IMG/VR virus record: IMGVR_UViG_3300032050_000838
Coordinates: 1 to 23,375 of that record
DNA length: 23,375 nucleotides
From: a virus
Strand: one strand, 5' to 3'
A program made the position numbers and the translations under genes. Of the stretch, positions 6,871 to 14,098 are shown piece by piece. The notes beneath the pieces are model-generated. The model had not been told where the DNA came from. It searched no databases and saw only the letters and a list, made by a program, of their open reading frames with translations. Numbering within the stretch: position 1 is the stretch's first letter; every line of letters begins with the position of its first letter.

Positions 6871-8163
6871 ATGGCAAAACCAAAACTTGGCGTAGAGATT
6901 GATTTTGCAAATGGCCCAGCATTTGGATATCCATTCTTACTGAATGACCCAAATTTTGGTATTTTAGATGAAAACATTCTTGCAGATGCTCCAGCAGACA
7001 TTGTAGACATATCTGCTCAAGTAAGAAGATGCTCTACTCGTAGAGGTCGTAACCGTATTCTTGCCAACTTTGAGGCTGGAACTGCGACGGTAGTGCTAAA
7101 TGATCCTAATTCAGACTTTAATCCTCAGAATACATCATCACCCTACTATGGTAAATTGCTACCTCTTCGTAAAATAAGAATATATGCAGATCAAGACAGA
7201 GGCGATGGAATTATTCAGAGATATTTCATGTTTTCAGGATATATTACTTCATACGATACAAACTTTTATCAAGGAACTAATGAAGATGCTACAGTTACTT
7301 TACAATGTGCTGATGGCTTCCGTCTATTAGCAAATGTTGCTACAGGTGCTGCTCCTCTTACAGTAGATAATTTAAATACAGTTCAACTATCTGGTGCAAG
7401 AGTTAACTCATTATTAGATTTTGCTACTTGGCCAGTAGGACTTAGAAATATTGACACTGGCGATTCTGCTATGCAGGTAGATCCAGGTGGAGAAAGAAAT
7501 GTGTTACAAGCAATTCAAACAATAGAGCAATCTGAGTTTGGTGCTTTTTATATTCAGCCTACAGGAGTTGCAAGATTCTTGGATCGTACAGATGTTTCTG
7601 AATTGGCAGATGTTGGTCCTCGCCTATTTTCTGACCTTGTTAATGTTGGTCTACCATATATTAATTTAGATATAGCATTTGATGATCAACTTATTCTAAA
7701 TGATGTTTCAGTTACAAGGGTAGGTGGAACAACTCAAACAGTTGAAGACCAAGACAGTATTGATACCTATTTTTATAAGTCAGGTCAAAGAACTGGAATT
7801 CTTGTACAAACAGACCAAGAAGCAAACGATCAAGCAAGAATGTTACTTGCAGCAAGAAAAAATGCTGAACTTAGAGTTGATTCTATGACATTATCATTAT
7901 CTACTGATAATAATAGCCTTAATGTTGCTGGATTGACCACAGATATATATCGTTTGATATATGTATATAAGACAATGCCTGGTGGATCAACAGTTGAAAA
8001 AGAATTGTTCGTGCAGGGTGTTCAACACGATGTTACTCCTACAGCATGGACAACAAAGTTCTTTACTCAAGAACCAATTATTCAAGCATTTATCCTTGAT
8101 TCAGCAACTCAGGGTATACTTGGATTAACAGATCCACCCAACAATAACACTTTATCATACTAA
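6871..8163 (+). CDS. Minor tail protein (distal tail/hub region)
   Basis: 430 residues, ATG one base after the tape measure stop. The N-terminal part carries the signature of a widespread actinophage minor tail family: VDISAQVRRCSTRRGRN, then FEAGTATVVLNDPNSDFNP, then SSPYYGKLLPLRKIRI and a FSGYI strand (residues about 45-125). Such proteins occupy the tail-tip position that follows the tape measure and act as baseplate or hub components. The middle contains QAIQTIEQSEFGAFYIQPTG, a typical hub-domain segment, and the C-terminal 150 residues are beta-rich. It probably bridges the tube to tip fibres; no enzymatic motif is visible. Confidence 0.82.
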   Translation: MAKPKLGVEIDFANGPAFGYPFLLNDPNFGILDENILADAPADIVDISAQVRRCSTRRGRNRILANFEAGTATVVLNDPNSDFNPQNTSSPYYGKLLPLRKIRIYADQDRGDGIIQRYFMFSGYITSYDTNFYQGTNEDATVTLQCADGFRLLANVATGAAPLTVDNLNTVQLSGARVNSLLDFATWPVGLRNIDTGDSAMQVDPGGERNVLQAIQTIEQSEFGAFYIQPTGVARFLDRTDVSELADVGPRLFSDLVNVGLPYINLDIAFDDQLILNDVSVTRVGGTTQTVEDQDSIDTYFYKSGQRTGILVQTDQEANDQARMLLAARKNAELRVDSMTLSLSTDNNSLNVAGLTTDIYRLIYVYKTMPGGSTVEKELFVQGVQHDVTPTAWTTKFFTQEPIIQAFILDSATQGILGLTDPPNNNTLSY

Positions 8164-8179
8164 CCATAAGGAGAATAAC

Positions 8180-8896
8180 ATGCCTACAGGCAGTCCAAAC
8201 GCTGGTTATAAGACCTTCAATACTGGAGATGTTTTAACCGCAGCACAGGTACAGTACTACCTGCAAAATCAGTCAATAATGTACTTTGCTGACGCTACAG
8301 CGAGAGACGCTGCCCTGACAGCACCTATCCGTCAAGAGGGAATGTTCGTCTATCTTGCTGATACAAATACCACAATGTACTATGATGGTACTACATGGCA
8401 GTCATTTGGTACTGGCGATGTTACTGGCTTAACAGCAGGGGCTGGAATTACAATTACTAACCCATCTGGTCCTGTTCCAACTATTGCAATATCAACAGGT
8501 GCAACTCTAACATCACCAAAAGAAACAGCAAATATTTCTGCAGTAGCAGCAACAGGAGCAATTAATCTTGATGTTCTTACTGCTGCTGTAAATATTCGTA
8601 CAGTAAATGCTACAGGTAACTGGACAATCAATGTTCGTGGTGATGGATCAACAACCCTTAACTCAATAATGGCAACTGGAGAACAAATCTCAGTAGTATT
8701 TGAGTCACCAAATGGTGCTACAGCATACTATCCAACAGCCTTTAACATTGATGGATCTGCAGTAGTTCCTAAGTGGTTAGGTGGAACCGCACCTTCTTCT
8801 GGTAACATTAACTCTACAGATGTTTATGTTTATACAATTAGAAAAACAGGAGCAGCCACATTTACTGTTATTGCTTCACAAAGTAGATTTGCCTAA
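8180..8896 (+). CDS. Tail tip / fibre-like protein
   Basis: 238 residues, ATG 8180 with AAGGAG at 8168-8173. The N-terminus (TFNTGDVLTAAQVQYYLQNQ then MYFADATARDAAL) is a recurrent attachment module of tail-tip and fibre proteins in environmental phages. A short linker VTGLTAGAGITITNPSG, typical of phage fibre shafts, follows at about 82-98, and the C-terminal beta domain (about 108-238) ends in a DVYVYTIRKTG motif plus FTVIASQSRFA, a jelly-roll-like tip often seen in such proteins. Likely exposed on the virion and possibly involved in adsorption. No collagen-like repeats or hydrolase motif. Confidence 0.7.
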   Translation: MPTGSPNAGYKTFNTGDVLTAAQVQYYLQNQSIMYFADATARDAALTAPIRQEGMFVYLADTNTTMYYDGTTWQSFGTGDVTGLTAGAGITITNPSGPVPTIAISTGATLTSPKETANISAVAATGAINLDVLTAAVNIRTVNATGNWTINVRGDGSTTLNSIMATGEQISVVFESPNGATAYYPTAFNIDGSAVVPKWLGGTAPSSGNINSTDVYVYTIRKTGAATFTVIASQSRFA

Positions 8897-8915
8897 TAAT
8901 TAATAAGGAGTAGAA

Positions 8916-9530
8916 GTGAGTCCATTAGAGCGTTTTCCAAGCGGTATAGGCATACATTTAAGAGCCGCAGTAGCACCAGTTCCTGCACCTATACCTGCCC
9001 CAATTCCTGCTCCAGTGCCTGCACCTATTCCTGCACCTATTCCTGCACCTATCCCAGCACCTGTACCTGCACCTATCCCTGCTCCTGCGCCTGCGCCAGT
9101 AGCCCCAAGTCCAGTTGCACCTTCACCTGTTGCGCCTTCACCAGCACCTGCGCCTGTTGCGCCAAGTCCTGTTGCGCCAAGTCCTGTGGCACCTTCACCT
9201 GCTCCAGCACCTGTTGCTCCAAGTCCTGTGGCACCAAGCCCAGTTGCTCCAAGCCCTGCACCTGCTCCAGTAGCACCGTCACCAGTGGCTCCTTCACCAG
9301 TTGCACCTTCTCCAGTTGCACCTTCTCCAGTGGCTCCGTCACCTGTGGCTCCAAGCCCAGTGGCACCTTCTGGATGTATTCCTGCAAATGGATGCGTACC
9401 TGCATCAGGTGGCCCATCAAGATGTGGAACTTCAAATTGCTGCCAGTGTGAAATTGACGGTTGTACACTTCAAGTATGCTGCGTACCTTGCGGTGGAACA
9501 TGGACTGGAATCAACTGCGATCCATGCTAA
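8916..9530 (+). CDS. Proline-rich repeat protein with cysteine-rich C-terminus
   Basis: 204 residues from GTG 8916, chosen because AAGGAG lies at 8905-8910. Residues 1-18 are a short non-repetitive head. Residues 19-152 are almost only Pro, Ala, Val/Ile and Ser: first PAPIP/PAPVP units, then 16 PVAPS units arranged as three 19-residue super-repeats (three PVAPS plus PAPA) and a run of seven. This should form an extended polyproline II rod. Residues 153-204 have 12 cysteines, including two CC pairs, suggesting disulfides or metal binding. There is no membrane segment or signal peptide. It follows the tail-tip gene and precedes a prolyl-hydroxylase-like gene. A tail-tip fibre or virion decoration is my inference; alternating Ala-Pro/Ser-Pro resembles plant arabinogalactan-protein modules. 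Confidence 0.8.
   Translation: MSPLERFPSGIGIHLRAAVAPVPAPIPAPIPAPVPAPIPAPIPAPIPAPVPAPIPAPAPAPVAPSPVAPSPVAPSPAPAPVAPSPVAPSPVAPSPAPAPVAPSPVAPSPVAPSPAPAPVAPSPVAPSPVAPSPVAPSPVAPSPVAPSPVAPSGCIPANGCVPASGGPSRCGTSNCCQCEIDGCTLQVCCVPCGGTWTGINCDPC
8967..9371 (+). repeat. Proline-codon repeat tract (PAPIP and PVAPS units)
   Basis: The tract encodes residues about 18-152 of the proline-rich protein. 15-base units vary freely at third positions (CCT, CCA, CCC; GTT, GTG, GTA), so the protein repeat is conserved more than the DNA, suggesting selection on the peptide rather than recent slippage. A 57-base higher-order period is visible in the middle. Confidence 0.85.
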
Positions 9531-9558
9531 TGCAAAATAATTCAATCTATGCTACACT
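9530..9558 (+). promoter_or_regulatory. Predicted promoter for the modification cassette
   Basis: ATGCAA (9530-9535), 17-base spacer, TACACT (9553-9558) with an extended -10 TGC (9550-9552). It overlaps the last base of the proline-rich gene stop and matches the pattern of the other promoters here (TTGCAA-17-TGN-TAYAMT). Predicted start near 9565, 12 bases before the ATG at 9577. Confidence 0.55.
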
Positions 9559-9576
9559 ACTACTAAGGAGAACTAA

Positions 9577-9804
9577 ATGAAAAGAAAATTTATATTCGTT
9601 GTTGATGGCGAAGTAGGAATGAACTTATACTTTGAGGATGAAGGCGATGGAAGCGCAAAGTTCCAGAGAAATGCTGCTCATGCTGCAGTTCTAAGTTCTA
9701 ACCCTCAGATAATTGAGGTTCCTGCTGCTGAAGAACCTTTAGACGATGTTGACTATTTTGGATGGGGCTATGTCAATGGAAAACTCACAAAACCAGAAGC
9801 CTAA
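9577..9804 (+). CDS. Small conserved-type phage protein, unknown function
   Basis: 75 residues, AAGGAG at 9565-9570 seven bases before ATG 9577. The layout is an N-terminal strand FIFVVDGEVGMNLYF, a helix (about 25-42) with RNAAHAAVLSSNP, then IIEVP, an acidic linker and a C-terminal FGWGYVNGKLTKPE. Proteins with this order (VDGEV, AA..LSSNP, P..GW.Y..G.F/L) recur near tail genes of environmental phages, but I know of no assigned function. First gene behind a predicted promoter, and its end overlaps the next gene by 35 bases, so they are likely co-translated. Confidence 0.65.
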   Translation: MKRKFIFVVDGEVGMNLYFEDEGDGSAKFQRNAAHAAVLSSNPQIIEVPAAEEPLDDVDYFGWGYVNGKLTKPEA

Positions 9805-10030
9805 ATCAGCCTGGCAACAATGGAAAGAAAACCTTGGAGAGACAAGGCCATGGGACTTAGTAAATCCAAATGCTGAAAGAGCATCAGAAGAAGAGGCTAA
9901 AAGAAGATTTGAGATATGTAAAGGCTGTCCAGAACTTATTAAACTAACCACACAATGCAAAAAATGTGGTTGTGTTATGGCTGGCAAAGTCAAATTAGAA
10001 AAAGCAACATGTCCCATTGGAAAATGGTAA
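9770..10030 (+). CDS. Zinc-ribbon protein (DUF6171-like)
   Basis: 86 residues from ATG 9770 (MSMENSQ...); ATG 9776 is an equally possible start, while a start at 9746 would deepen the overlap without a better ribosome-binding site. The C-terminal half has six cysteines in the order C-x2-C, then C-x2-C-x-C, then a CPIGKW end. Four or more would bind zinc. This pattern, with a preceding ERAS-EEEAKRRFEIC helix, matches small phage proteins of the DUF6171 type as I remember that family. Function unknown. It overlaps the previous gene and is followed within 12 bases by the hydroxylase gene. A protein-binding adaptor for the modification enzymes is possible but unsupported. Confidence 0.68.
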   Translation: MSMENSQNQKPKSAWQQWKENLGETRPWDLVNPNAERASEEEAKRRFEICKGCPELIKLTTQCKKCGCVMAGKVKLEKATCPIGKW

Positions 10031-10042
10031 ATCGGAGGAATA

Positions 10043-10639
10043 ATGAATAAAGAAGAAATAGCACCTGGAATAGTAGTTTATAGCGATGTAATTCCTGATA
10101 GCGAAAATCTATATAATGAAATAGAAGAAGGAATGCAGTCTGCTGGCATATCTTGGGGCGAGGCAAGGGTAAAAGAGCAAGATGCTAACCATGTCAATCC
10201 AAATGCAAGAGATACAAGTATCATAGGTGTTCCTTACAGAGGACTAACAGAAGTAAATACTGCAAGTTTAGCAGATCTATTTAATAAAAATCTTAGTGAT
10301 TTATTCTTTACTCATTTTGATCCTCTTGAAGCAGACTACAAGGCAATGTTTGCTATAGATACTGACTGGCATGATACTTTTGGAATTCTAAAATATGGAA
10401 AAGGCCAAAAGTTTACTAATCATATAGATGATTGCAGTGAATTTCATAGACGAGTATCTACTGTTTATTATTTAAATGAAAATTACACAGGTGGAGAAAT
10501 TAACTTCCCTCGTTTTGGTATCACATTTAAGCCAAAGGCTAATCAGATGATTGTATTTCCATCTACATTTGTTTATAACCATTCTGTTTCTCCAGTTGTT
10601 GAAGGAACAAGATATGCCGTAGTAAGTTGGTTGCGATGA
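10043..10639 (+). CDS. Prolyl-4-hydroxylase-like 2OG-Fe(II) oxygenase
   Basis: 198 residues, ATG 10043 with CGGAGG at 10032-10037. The double-stranded beta-helix core is in the C-terminal half: His127-x-Asp129 (TNHIDD), the strand STVYYLNENYTGGEINFP, a P-K-A-N-Q-M-I-V-F-P segment, His180 (YNHSVSPV) and Arg190 for the 2-oxoglutarate carboxylate. This is the P4H arrangement (HxD...H plus a downstream basic residue). Such enzymes use Fe(II), O2 and 2-oxoglutarate to hydroxylate peptidyl proline or other side chains. It lies three genes after the proline-rich repeat gene, the obvious candidate substrate. DNA or nucleotide hydroxylation is the alternative. Oxygenase class is strong; substrate is inferred. 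Confidence 0.85.
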   Translation: MNKEEIAPGIVVYSDVIPDSENLYNEIEEGMQSAGISWGEARVKEQDANHVNPNARDTSIIGVPYRGLTEVNTASLADLFNKNLSDLFFTHFDPLEADYKAMFAIDTDWHDTFGILKYGKGQKFTNHIDDCSEFHRRVSTVYYLNENYTGGEINFPRFGITFKPKANQMIVFPSTFVYNHSVSPVVEGTRYAVVSWLR

Positions 10640-11196
10640 AAGATCCATTAGTTGTAAATGACCTTTTAAGTCAAGAAGACTATGACAGACTTCTACTTGC
10701 CCTGGCAAATCCTAAGAGTTTTGAATATTCTGCGGGATTTAGCAGGTACTGTATTGCAGACAATAGCCTACCTATTCTAAAAGAATTAGCAGATAAATTA
10801 GTGCCAAAGGCAAGAGAAGCATTTAATAGCGAAGGTTTACTGCCTACATATGCCTTGTTTGCACATTATGAAGGTCAAGATCCTGAACCAAGTTTATACA
10901 AGCATAAAGACGATAACGCATGTACTTATACTCTTGATATGTGTGTTTATCAGGTAGAGCCATGGGACCTGTTTGTAGATGATAAGGCTTATACGCTTTA
11001 TCCAAATCAGGCACTTGCCTACTATGGAAATGATCAATGGCACTGGAGAGAGAAGTTTCCAAATCCAGAGACTAATCATGTTGCTATGATTTTCTTCCAC
11101 TTTGCAGAACCTGACCATTGGTATTTTACTAAAGGGCCAGATTATCTAAGAGTAATTAGGGGCGAAATAACAGAAGATGAATGGAACAACAGATAA
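10636..11196 (+). CDS. Second 2OG-Fe(II) oxygenase-like protein
   Basis: 186 residues from ATG 10636, which overlaps the previous TGA as ATGA; a TTG at 10627 is in frame but not needed. Likely iron ligands are His90-x-Asp92 (YKHKDD) and His136 in the motif QWHWREKF, with Arg138 as 2-oxoglutarate anchor; the trailing MIFFHF strand also fits. The HWRE motif occurs in a distinct branch of 2OG oxygenases that differs from the P4H upstream, so the two are not recent duplicates. It may hydroxylate a different residue, or the sugar. The C-terminal 25 residues are an acidic, Trp-containing tail. The fold assignment rests on motifs alone. Confidence 0.68.
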   Translation: MKDPLVVNDLLSQEDYDRLLLALANPKSFEYSAGFSRYCIADNSLPILKELADKLVPKAREAFNSEGLLPTYALFAHYEGQDPEPSLYKHKDDNACTYTLDMCVYQVEPWDLFVDDKAYTLYPNQALAYYGNDQWHWREKFPNPETNHVAMIFFHFAEPDHWYFTKGPDYLRVIRGEITEDEWNNR

Positions 11197-12217
11197 AATA
11201 TTCTTCCAACTGTGGAATCCTACAGGTCTAATCAATCAGGTAATGAGCCTGGAATTAGCAATAGGTCTGTCACATGAAACAAAAGCACCTGTTGTAGTGC
11301 ACTATGTAAGCAATAATGGTGACAATCTATATGATTTTAGAACTGTTCCAATCTACACACCCTCAAGATGGTACAACGGACAAAGAGAAGGTTTTACCAA
11401 TCCTGACCAGTTCCCACATCTTTTAGACCTTCTTGATTTTGATGCAAACATCATAGTTGTTGATGAGAAAATAAATACATTCAAGCAAGAAGAAGTAGTC
11501 ATAGGTGATATGATGAATAACTACTACTATAGTAATCAGCCAGAAATAACAGAATATGAACTGGCATTTGCAGAAGGTAGACAAAGATTACCATTAGATA
11601 AGCCAATACACCTAAAAGGAACATTAGGCTGGTACTCAAGATTCTTTTATGGCAGAAGCCCTGAACTAAATAAGACATTATCTTCAGTTAAATTTAAGAA
11701 GGAATATACTGATTTGGCTCACAAAATATCTGCATCTTTGGGTACATTTCAGGGTATGCATTTAAGGCTATCTGATCATATTAAAATGTTTGAGACTACC
11801 CAAGAAATGTTTGAAGACTGGCTAAATAAATTTGAACAGAATAATATACCAATTGTAGTATCTACCTGTGAACCAGGACATAAAATGGTTCAAGATAATA
11901 AACATAGATTTACTCTATTAGATGAGTACATTGTAAATAACTTTGCAGATGACTTTAAATCCCTGCCATTTCAAGACGAAGTGGTATTTGGCTTAATCTG
12001 CAATTTAGTCCTACATGATTCTGTAAATTTTGTGGGTACATCAGGAAGTACTTACAGTGCTTATATCCATAGAATAAGAAATCAAAAGGGCATTGAGACA
12101 TGGGATTTCTTTGATAACCCACCAAAAGCAGAAGGATGGGCATACTCCTGGTTTAACTATCCATTAGATAATGGCAGGAAAATGTGGTGGCGTGAATGGG
12201 AAGAGTCAAAATGTTAA
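11177..12217 (+). CDS. O-fucosyltransferase-like glycosyltransferase
   Basis: 346 residues, ATG 11177, overlapping the previous gene by 20 bases. The N-terminus GLINQVMSLELAIGLSHE is the GDP-fucose protein O-fucosyltransferase-like loop (G-x-x-N-Q-x-x-x-L). About residues 193-202 read GMHLRLSDHI, the H-x-R-x-x-D-H element that contacts the donor phosphates in this family. A C-terminal VNFVGTSGSTYSAYIHRIR fits the conserved acceptor/donor-side segment. No signal peptide, so it acts in the host cytoplasm. In plants fucosyltransferases accept GDP-L-galactose, which the GDP-mannose 3,5-epimerase at 15515 could make. The acceptor may be a hydroxylated residue, given the two oxygenase genes directly upstream. 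Confidence 0.7.
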   Translation: MNGTTDKIFFQLWNPTGLINQVMSLELAIGLSHETKAPVVVHYVSNNGDNLYDFRTVPIYTPSRWYNGQREGFTNPDQFPHLLDLLDFDANIIVVDEKINTFKQEEVVIGDMMNNYYYSNQPEITEYELAFAEGRQRLPLDKPIHLKGTLGWYSRFFYGRSPELNKTLSSVKFKKEYTDLAHKISASLGTFQGMHLRLSDHIKMFETTQEMFEDWLNKFEQNNIPIVVSTCEPGHKMVQDNKHRFTLLDEYIVNNFADDFKSLPFQDEVVFGLICNLVLHDSVNFVGTSGSTYSAYIHRIRNQKGIETWDFFDNPPKAEGWAYSWFNYPLDNGRKMWWREWEESKC

Positions 12218-12288
12218 AAAGAATTAAATATAAGTTTAAGATGTGGCGTAAATACAGAAAAATACCTAAAGGTGGAGTAATCTACTAA
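12211..12288 (+). CDS. Very small basic peptide (25 aa), probable coupling ORF
   Basis: ATG 12211 lies seven bases before the stop of the glycosyltransferase gene and seven bases after GGGAAG; the stop TAA at 12286-12288 overlaps the next ATG. The 25-residue product (MLKRIKYKFKMWRKYRK...) has 11 Lys/Arg. Size and basic character resemble the 34-residue ORF at 848, though they are not clearly homologous. It may simply carry ribosomes across the gap. Confidence 0.45.
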   Translation: MLKRIKYKFKMWRKYRKIPKGGVIY

Positions 12289-13220
12289 TGCTATTTGATG
12301 TATTTAATCCCAGAGTTATTCCTCATATTGGTTATGATAAGACTAATCCTAAGAAAGATTATTCTCAATCCCAGCCAATTTTAGCCAGTCATTCTGAGGT
12401 TGCAAGACCAGAATATAACTATGAATGGAATAGCGATGGTCTGAGGTCCATAGAATTGTCCACAAGACCCTCTGTAATGGCTTTAGGATGCTCTATAACG
12501 CTTGGACAGGGCCTTCCTAATGATATGGCATGGCCCCAACTGCTATCAGGCCTCTATGACGCTCCTGTGGCTTCTATAGCCTACTCTGGAGCCTCTGCAA
12601 ATAAGTTAGTTTCCAGTTTCTTTGGAGCCATACATCAATATCAGTATAAGCCAGATATAGTCATTGCTCATTTTGCTAATTTTGAGAGATTTTATTTTAT
12701 AGATGGGTATGCAAGTGGGCTTAGGGATTGGTATGCCAACCACTCACCTAAAGTCACTAAGGCTACAGCCCCTTGGAATTATCAGGAAATCTTGCCCTAT
12801 GAATGGGTTTATTACCAGAATTTGGATCATATCAAGATGCTTGAGGCGTTTTGTGAAGCGGCAGGAATAAAGTTATATTGGTCTTGCTGGTCAAATGGAC
12901 TAACAGATGAACAAGAACAATTTTTAAAAGATAACTTTAGACACTACATACCAGATCCTACAAGAAAGCAATTTCCATCAAGTTTTGAATTTGGAGTTTT
13001 TGTTAATAATATTTCTGACTTACCTCCTCATTATGAAATGATAAATTGGCCAGGATGCCACTCAGAATGGAAAGAAAAGCATCCAGATGTATTTGACTAT
13101 GCCTACGATTATCATAAATTTTCTGGAGATTGGGGGCCAGGTGCTCATTGGCCTCATCCAGGATTGCATAGACAGTTACATATCGCAGAATTTTGGAATG
13201 AACAACTATGCCAGAAATAG
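12288..13220 (+). CDS. SGNH/GDSL-family hydrolase
   Basis: 310 residues; ATG 12288 overlaps the preceding small ORF stop. Residues 63-75 read VMALGCSITLGQG, the GDSL-type block I in which Ser69 would be the nucleophile. A central FANFERF (about 129-135) could give the block III Asn131, and a C-terminal DWGPGAHWPHPGLH (about 281-294) supplies the D-x-x-H-like and H-P pair. SGNH enzymes in glycan clusters remove or transfer O-acyl groups. It sits between two glycosyltransferase-like genes, so action on the same glycan is likely. A first 45-residue segment precedes the domain without signal peptide. The catalytic Gly block is the least clear. Confidence 0.72.
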   Translation: MLFDVFNPRVIPHIGYDKTNPKKDYSQSQPILASHSEVARPEYNYEWNSDGLRSIELSTRPSVMALGCSITLGQGLPNDMAWPQLLSGLYDAPVASIAYSGASANKLVSSFFGAIHQYQYKPDIVIAHFANFERFYFIDGYASGLRDWYANHSPKVTKATAPWNYQEILPYEWVYYQNLDHIKMLEAFCEAAGIKLYWSCWSNGLTDEQEQFLKDNFRHYIPDPTRKQFPSSFEFGVFVNNISDLPPHYEMINWPGCHSEWKEKHPDVFDYAYDYHKFSGDWGPGAHWPHPGLHRQLHIAEFWNEQLCQK

Positions 13221-14098
13221 TTAAAGAATTTCCAACAGATGATGGAATAGGTGCCATGCTATGGAAAAAGATCTATGCCATGTCCTATGCTAAACAACAG
13301 AATAAATTGTTTGAAGATACTCCACTTAAGTGGTTCTTAATACATTCATCAGATAATATCAAGAGTGAAGATGACCCAAAATATGCTGAGATGCTTGAGA
13401 AATTTAATAATGTTCTACTAAACCCTTGGAAAGATATAGATTTTGATTCTATTCCAGATAAAACATTATGTCCTCATATTGGTCTTGGATGGTCACATGC
13501 TCCAGGAATTATTGCAGAAACAGATTTCTTAGACTATGCACCAGAATTTAATAAGTTTTCTGACACAGTTCATAACTCAATAGTCATACATATTAGACGA
13601 GGAAATGCTGTGCCTGAAAATCCAAGGTACACAGAAGACAAGTTCTACTTTAACCTACTAAAAGACATACCTAAGATAATACAAGATTTACAATTAGATA
13701 ACCCAAGAGTCATTATTACTACTGATGCAAGAAACGAAGAGCCATATACTCCTGTAGGCGAGAAACAAAAGATGTTTAATTGCCAGCCATATTTACATAA
13801 AGATGAGTTTGGTAGATATCCAACAACAGGAATTGATATAGATTTACTTAAAAGTGCTTACCCTAATGTTGAGATAATTGATTACTTAGATACCTATGAT
13901 GCTTTTATTCTTATGCTTACCGCCAAAGTTTTGATAGTTGGGAACTCTGCATTTAGTCAATCTGCTGGATTATTATCTACAAACATGGTTATTGCTATGC
14001 CACCAAAAGAAGGCATGAGTCATATATTAAACAGATTTAAAAATAAAGTTGGACAACTAAACAAAGAGGGGCGTTATGAAAATTCTTGGAATCAATGA
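13208..14098 (+). CDS. Fucosyltransferase-like glycosyltransferase (GT11/GT-B type)
   Basis: 296 residues, ATG 13208, overlapping the SGNH gene by 13 bases. About residues 124-132 read IVIHIRRGN, matching the H-x-R-R-G-D/N motif of alpha-1,2 and alpha-1,6 fucosyltransferases that binds the GDP-sugar. The N-terminal DDGIGAMLWKKIYAM corresponds to the G-x-G-N-Q-like loop, and VGNSAFSQSAGLLS (about 246-260) fits the conserved SSFS-like element. Predicted cytosolic. Two distinct fucosyltransferase-like enzymes in one cassette suggest at least a two-step glycan. GDP-fucose or another GDP-hexose is the probable donor; acceptor unknown. Confidence 0.68.
   Translation: MPEIVKEFPTDDGIGAMLWKKIYAMSYAKQQNKLFEDTPLKWFLIHSSDNIKSEDDPKYAEMLEKFNNVLLNPWKDIDFDSIPDKTLCPHIGLGWSHAPGIIAETDFLDYAPEFNKFSDTVHNSIVIHIRRGNAVPENPRYTEDKFYFNLLKDIPKIIQDLQLDNPRVIITTDARNEEPYTPVGEKQKMFNCQPYLHKDEFGRYPTTGIDIDLLKSAYPNVEIIDYLDTYDAFILMLTAKVLIVGNSAFSQSAGLLSTNMVIAMPPKEGMSHILNRFKNKVGQLNKEGRYENSWNQ

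Noticed and set aside
8967-9371. Idea that the tandem repeats are a CRISPR array or recombination site
   Set aside because: Units are in-frame codon repeats without spacers and vary at third positions.
9073-9501. Reverse-strand ORF of 142 codons, and forward alternate frames, within the proline repeats
   Set aside because: Repeats of CCN/GCN produce open frames by composition; Gln/Leu/Val-only product, no start signal.
8180-9530. Diversity-generating retroelement acting on the tail-tip genes
   Set aside because: No reverse transcriptase and no template/variable repeat pair seen in the window.
10627-10635. TTG start three codons before the second oxygenase ATG
   Set aside because: The ATG overlaps the previous stop (ATGA), a pattern used repeatedly here; TTG has no better site.
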